Source of the DNA: an uncultured Saprospirales bacterium
GTDB taxonomy: Bacteria > Bacteroidota > Bacteroidia > Chitinophagales > JADIYW01
Reading direction: 5' to 3'
Length of the DNA stretch: 20,090 nt
Assembly: GCA_938008535.1 (NCBI GenBank)
Contig: CALLKF010000075.1
Span: 1 to 20,090 of the forward strand
Shown here: in pieces, positions 16,253 through 20,090 of the stretch
Numbering within the stretch: position 1 is the first letter of the stretch
Layout of the letters: each line of letters starts with the position of its first letter
Position numbers and translations under genes: made by a program
Notes under the pieces: generated by a model
Seen by the model: only the letters and a program-made list of their open reading frames with translations
The model's database searches: none
What the model was told of the DNA's origin: nothing

Positions 16253-16265
16253 CTTTTCTGTTTTT
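16253..16265 (-). promoter_or_regulatory. Shared A-rich translation leader, copy at the coiled-coil gene
   Basis: The 13 bases AAAAACAGAAAAG sit directly against the ATG at 16252 and recur, identical, 3 bases before the ATG of the next gene upstream. With no Shine-Dalgarno sequence present, this is probably the initiation leader. Confidence 0.4.
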
Positions 16266-18457
16266 TATTTAATAATTTTAGATAATTTTTCTATATCGTA
16301 TTGCAAAATGAATGCCAAATTATAACCTTTTGTTTTCGCAAATTCCAAACTTAATCGTGCATCATCCAATGTATAAAAATCACCTAAGCGATACACAAAC
16401 TGATTGTCTGCTGAAACTGTTTTTTCAATAGTTCCAAATTGTGAAAACTCTTTAAATTCCATGTTGCTATTTGCAAAATTTCCGAGTTGTACTTTATAAT
16501 ATAAATCTGATTTTTTAGTATTATAAGCAAAAATTTTGGCAGTATCTATTTGCGTTACGGTTGAATAAACAACTTGTTTCTCATCGTCTTTAATAGCATA
16601 CAAATTTTTTAATTTTGTTGGAAGTGTGTTTGCGTCATATACTTTATTCTCCAACGTTTTAAATTTGTTTCCAGTCAATAAATAATCTTTTATTTTTGTT
16701 TGACCAACTGCTAAACCAAACGTGGTTACTTCGTCTGTAATTTTATTGCTGCCATTTTCAATAATAATTTTATAGTTGTTGTTCAACATTAATTTTATCT
16801 GAAACATACCTTTGTCGTCTATGTCTAAATCACGCATTTTGCTGGTTGTATAATTTACCATACGCATTTTTGCTTTTGCTGGTTTGTTGCTGGCTGCGTC
16901 CATTAATTTTCCAACAAACGTGATATAATTTTGCGGTGAAATAGTACTTGTAGTTGTTTTTGGATTGTATGTTTTATCGATTGCCATTTGAGCAACTGCT
17001 TCAACAGAATCGCCACTTAGTTTTCCGAATGTAGAAGTTTGAACAGTCGTTTGTTTGTAACCATCTTTGTACGTAACGATGGTGTAATTTTTATCTTTTC
17101 CAACAGAAAAAGTGGCGTTACCAGCGTCGTTAGAAATGGCTTCCTCTAATTTTACGTTTCCGTCGTATAATTGCACTAATGCATAAGTAACTGGAGAAAG
17201 CACTTCTTCTGTTACGCATTCAACGGTTAGTTTTAAATTAAATGGCAAAAAACGATACACATCAAAACCACCTTTTCCACCTTTTCTGTTGGATGAAAAA
17301 TATCCAGTTTTTATTTCATCATCATAAATAATACTAATGTCGTCGCCAGCCGAATTGATTGGCACTGGCTGCATTTGCACTTCTTGCCAAACATTCTCAA
17401 TTGCTTTCGATTTATAAATATCAAAACCACCAAAACCACCATCGCGATTAGAAGAAAAATAAAGTGTGTTGTCTAATTTATCTTGCATTAAAAATGGATT
17501 GATTTCATCGAATTTAGTATTTACGAGCTTGCCTAAGTTTTGTGGTTTTGTCCATTTGTCTTTTTCTAAATTTGATTTCCAAATATCAAAACCACCAACA
17601 CCACCAGTTTGATTGGAAGAAAAATAAATAGCAGTTCCATCGCTGTTAAAACTTGGATTTTTGAATGAATAGCCATCTGCATTAAAAGGAAATGCTTTGA
17701 TGTTTAAAAAATTTCCACCTAAATTATCAGCAATAAAAATGCTTTCGTTTTTGGCAAATTTTTTATCTTTTGGATTTGGTGTAAGTGCAGAAAAAACGAC
17801 TTTGTTGCCATCACGTGAATAGGAAAGACTGGTGATTTGGTAATTGGATAATTTTATCGACAATACATTTATTGGAGCATCAAAATTATCAAAAACACGA
17901 ACTGCTTGTTTTAAGTTGTTGCTCGGAATTAGATTGTCTTTTTCAAACACATTATACAACATATTATTTCTTACAACGGAAACATTTTTTTCATCGTTTG
18001 CTGTGTTGTACGGATAATTTTCTAATTTGAATGTATTTTGAAGCGCTGTTGCACTCACTAATTTTTCGCATTGATATGCGTAATCCATAACTTTTGAAGC
18101 ATCGCCAGTTTCAGCAGCATACATTAAATAACCATCTAATGCTTTTTGATATTCGCCATTTAAACGATATGTATTGGCGTAGTTTAATAAATTTATTTTT
18201 GATGATTTCATCAATTGTTTTTCTTTTTCGTACCAAACAATTGCTGATTCGTAGTCTTTTTTTCTTACATATAAATCGGCGATTTTAAATGCATCTTGCG
18301 GGTCTCTATCTGTGCCATTGTAATTTTTTTCGTAGTATTCAATTACTTTATCAATTTGTCCACTTGCAATTAATTTACCAATATAAGTTGCGTCCCATTT
18401 TTTTGCAAAGCAGAAACTAGTGCAAATCAATAAAAATAATAAACCAAAATTCTTCAT
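16265..18457 (-). CDS. Envelope scaffold protein: TPR + PD40 propeller + carboxypeptidase-regulatory-like + SPOR (PorE-like layout)
   Basis: The product is 730 residues. A signal peptide (1-18, ending FCFA) is followed by TPR units at ~54-140 (DYESAIVWYEKEK, GEYQKALDGYLMY). A beta-propeller at ~200-405 holds three near-identical PD40 blades, YFSSNQTGGVGGFDIW (278-293), YFSSNRDGGFGGFDIY (333-348) and YFSSNRKGGKGGFDVY (386-401). Two carboxypeptidase-regulatory-like beta-sandwich segments lie at ~407-475 and ~511-590, and the C-terminal ~652-720 looks like a SPOR domain (YYKVQLGNF, FVYRLGDFYTLDDA). TPR, PD40 and regulatory-like domains followed by an OmpA-type peptidoglycan binder is the layout of PorE, a type IX secretion component. 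Here a SPOR-like module stands where OmpA_C would be. The expected location is periplasmic, bound to peptidoglycan. A secretion or gliding role is inference from architecture. It lies 21 bases after polA and 12 before the coiled-coil gene. Confidence 0.85.
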   Translation of the reverse strand: MKNFGLLFLLICTSFCFAKKWDATYIGKLIASGQIDKVIEYYEKNYNGTDRDPQDAFKIADLYVRKKDYESAIVWYEKEKQLMKSSKINLLNYANTYRLNGEYQKALDGYLMYAAETGDASKVMDYAYQCEKLVSATALQNTFKLENYPYNTANDEKNVSVVRNNMLYNVFEKDNLIPSNNLKQAVRVFDNFDAPINVLSIKLSNYQITSLSYSRDGNKVVFSALTPNPKDKKFAKNESIFIADNLGGNFLNIKAFPFNADGYSFKNPSFNSDGTAIYFSSNQTGGVGGFDIWKSNLEKDKWTKPQNLGKLVNTKFDEINPFLMQDKLDNTLYFSSNRDGGFGGFDIYKSKAIENVWQEVQMQPVPINSAGDDISIIYDDEIKTGYFSSNRKGGKGGFDVYRFLPFNLKLTVECVTEEVLSPVTYALVQLYDGNVKLEEAISNDAGNATFSVGKDKNYTIVTYKDGYKQTTVQTSTFGKLSGDSVEAVAQMAIDKTYNPKTTTSTISPQNYITFVGKLMDAASNKPAKAKMRMVNYTTSKMRDLDIDDKGMFQIKLMLNNNYKIIIENGSNKITDEVTTFGLAVGQTKIKDYLLTGNKFKTLENKVYDANTLPTKLKNLYAIKDDEKQVVYSTVTQIDTAKIFAYNTKKSDLYYKVQLGNFANSNMEFKEFSQFGTIEKTVSADNQFVYRLGDFYTLDDARLSLEFAKTKGYNLAFILQYDIEKLSKIIK

Positions 18458-18460
18458 ATT

Positions 18461-18473
18461 CTTTTCTGTTTTT
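18461..18473 (-). promoter_or_regulatory. Shared A-rich translation leader, copy at the TPR/PD40/SPOR gene
   Basis: The same 13 bases (AAAAACAGAAAAG on the - strand) stand 3 bases before the ATG at 18457, and both genes then begin ATGAAGAATT or a near match. It falls in the 21-base gap after polA. Confidence 0.4.
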
Positions 18474-18478
18474 CTGCG

Positions 18479-20090
18479 TTAATGTGCTTCTAACCAATTG
18501 TTTCCAAAGCCAGCCGAAACGTCAACTGGCACTTGTAAAGGTAAGGCATTTTGCATTTCTTTTTTCACCATTTCAGCCAAATTTTCTTTTTCAGAAAGTT
18601 GCACATCAAACAATAATTCATCATGCACTTGCAATATCATCTTAGATTGCATTTTATAGTGTTTTAGTTGCTTTTGAATATTAATCATGGCAACTTTTAT
18701 CATATCGGCTGCGCTTCCTTGAATAGGTGCGTTGATAGCATTTCGTTCCGCAAAGCCACGAATAGTCCAGTTTCCAGCGTTAATGTCGCGCAAATAGCGT
18801 CGTCTTCCTAACAATGTTTCAACATAACCATTTTCGCGTGCATATTGAATAGTTGAATCCATGTAATTTTTGATACCACTATATTTTATGAAATAATTTT
18901 CAATTAATTCGGCAGCTTCTTTTCTAGGAATTCCTAAGCGTTGCGCCAAACCAAATGCAGAAATTCCGTAAATAATTCCGAAGTTTACCATCTTAGCTTT
19001 ACGACGCATATCTGATGTAACATCATTCAGTTCAACACCGAACACGTTGGCTGCAGTTGCTGTGTGAATGTCAAGATTTTGACGAAATGCTTCGATCATA
19101 TTTTCATCTTTGCTGATAGATGCAACGATGCGCAATTCTATTTGCGAATAATCTGCCGAAAGTATGGTATGGTTTTCATCGCGTGGAATAAATGCTTGTC
19201 TGATCTTTTTTCCGCGTTCTGTTCTGATTGGAATATTTTGCAAATTTGGGTTTACAGAACTTAATCTTCCTGTTGCTGCAATTGCCTGGTTGAAAGTAGT
19301 GTGTAAACGATTTGTCTTTGGATTAATTAAACTTGGCAGCGTATCTACATATGTTGATTTTAATTTAGTATATTCTCTGTAATTCAATAAATGCTCGGCA
19401 ATTGGATGTTGATGCACTAATTTTTGCAGCATTTCTTCATCTGTAGAATATTGACCGGTTTTTGTTTTTTTGCCTTCGTAAGGAATTTTTAATTTATCGA
19501 ATAAAATTTCACCTAATTGTTTTGGCGAATCTAAATTAAAGTGTGTTCCTGATAAATCGAAAATAGTGTCTTGTAAAATGCGTAATTCATCGCCAATTTC
19601 TTCTGAATAAACTTTTAAGAAATCAGTGTCCACTTTCACGCCTTCAAATTCCATTTCTGCAAGTACAGTAATTAAAGGTGTTTCCACGTCATAAAATAAT
19701 TTATGCAAATGCGTGTTGTCGATTTCATTTTTAAAACGATTGTGTAATTGCAAAGTAACATCAGCATCTTCTGCTGCATATTCTTTTACTTTTTCAATTT
19801 CCACATCGCGCATGGTGCCTTGTTTTGAGCCTTTTTTTCCAATTAATTCTGTGATAGAAACTGGTGTGTATTTTAAGTAGGTTTCCGACAAATAATCCAT
19901 GCCATGTTTATTGTCTGGCTCCATTAAATAATGTGCCAACATCGTATCAAAGAAAACACCTTTTACTTCTACGTTGTACCATTTCAACACCAAACAATCA
20001 TATTTTATATTTTGTCCAATTTTTATGATGTTTTCATTTTCTAAAATTGGTTTAAATAAATCGATAATTTTTTGTGCTTCTGTTTGATTT
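18479..20090 (-). CDS. polA: DNA polymerase I, 5' partial (3'-5' exonuclease and polymerase domains)
   Basis: This enzyme acts in gap filling, primer removal and repair synthesis. The frame stays open through the window end, where IIKIGQNIKYDCLVLKWYN continues upstream of any start codon, so the N-terminal 5' nuclease and the Exo I motif lie outside. About 537 residues are visible. Exo II (GQNIKYD) and Exo III (YAAEDADVTLQLH, near 19743-19783, with the Tyr and Asp of the proofreading site) are present, so proofreading should be active, unlike in many relatives. Polymerase motif A is SADYSQIELR (near 19131-19162), motif B RRKAKMVNFGIIYG (near 18961-19008) and motif C QVHDELLFDV (near 18602-18634), all intact. 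It is the first visible gene of a transcript that continues into the envelope protein genes. Confidence 0.97.
   Translation of the reverse strand, partial: NQTEAQKIIDLFKPILENENIIKIGQNIKYDCLVLKWYNVEVKGVFFDTMLAHYLMEPDNKHGMDYLSETYLKYTPVSITELIGKKGSKQGTMRDVEIEKVKEYAAEDADVTLQLHNRFKNEIDNTHLHKLFYDVETPLITVLAEMEFEGVKVDTDFLKVYSEEIGDELRILQDTIFDLSGTHFNLDSPKQLGEILFDKLKIPYEGKKTKTGQYSTDEEMLQKLVHQHPIAEHLLNYREYTKLKSTYVDTLPSLINPKTNRLHTTFNQAIAATGRLSSVNPNLQNIPIRTERGKKIRQAFIPRDENHTILSADYSQIELRIVASISKDENMIEAFRQNLDIHTATAANVFGVELNDVTSDMRRKAKMVNFGIIYGISAFGLAQRLGIPRKEAAELIENYFIKYSGIKNYMDSTIQYARENGYVETLLGRRRYLRDINAGNWTIRGFAERNAINAPIQGSAADMIKVAMINIQKQLKHYKMQSKMILQVHDELLFDVQLSEKENLAEMVKKEMQNALPLQVPVDVSAGFGNNWLEAH

Noticed and set aside
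1..20090. CRISPR arrays, tRNA or rRNA genes, insertion sequences, phage genes, toxin-antitoxin or defence systems
   Set aside because: No spaced repeats, transposase or integrase motifs, cloverleaf sequences or recognisable defence domains were found on either strand by reading; a covariance-model RNA scan was not possible.

Overview
The window reads as a stretch of AT-rich chromosome from a member of the Bacteroidota. The signs are a fused MurF-alanine racemase, many short lipoproteins, a TPR + PD40 + peptidoglycan-binding envelope protein of the kind seen around gliding and type IX secretion, FadL-type outer-membrane proteins, and no clear Shine-Dalgarno sequences. Chitinophagales or a relative is plausible, but I cannot place it more finely. 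I see no mobile element, phage gene, CRISPR array, tRNA or rRNA. Coding density is high and no gap between genes exceeds about 180 bases.

Left part (1-5930, + strand). The 3' part of a TIGR01777-type SDR epimerase is followed by a compact block of three exported, probably lipid-anchored proteins: a parallel beta-helix protein, a diheme c-type cytochrome of the HNE_0200/SO2930 type, and a second beta-helix protein that is a clear paralogue of the first. After it comes a TPR protein ending in three membrane segments. The beta-helix/cytochrome pair is a recognised but functionally unexplained partnership. Here the beta-helix half is duplicated around the cytochrome, which makes it the best candidate in the window for an undescribed system, probably an envelope redox or metal-handling module.

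Middle (5940-11530). A bidirectional hairpin terminator separates the TPR gene from a small acidic lipoprotein on the - strand. A + strand run of class I/II aminotransferase, single-domain Rieske protein and bifunctional MurF-alanine racemase follows with short gaps. The last enzyme makes D-Ala and joins D-Ala-D-Ala to the peptidoglycan precursor. An orphan lipoprotein ends this half, 1 base from the convergent gene.

Right part (11532-20090, - strand). In transcription order this holds DNA polymerase I (cut by the window end), a 730-residue TPR/PD40/SPOR envelope protein and a 229-residue secreted coiled-coil protein, ended by a strong hairpin terminator. Then comes a DUF349-like coiled-coil protein, whose C-terminal tail appears to continue in frame past its stop, with its own terminator. 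Last is a two-gene unit of a CDF metal-efflux transporter and a FadL-like outer-membrane protein.

Much of the window therefore concerns the cell envelope: peptidoglycan precursors, outer-membrane and lipid-anchored proteins, and a peptidoglycan-binding scaffold. The only core replication gene is polA.
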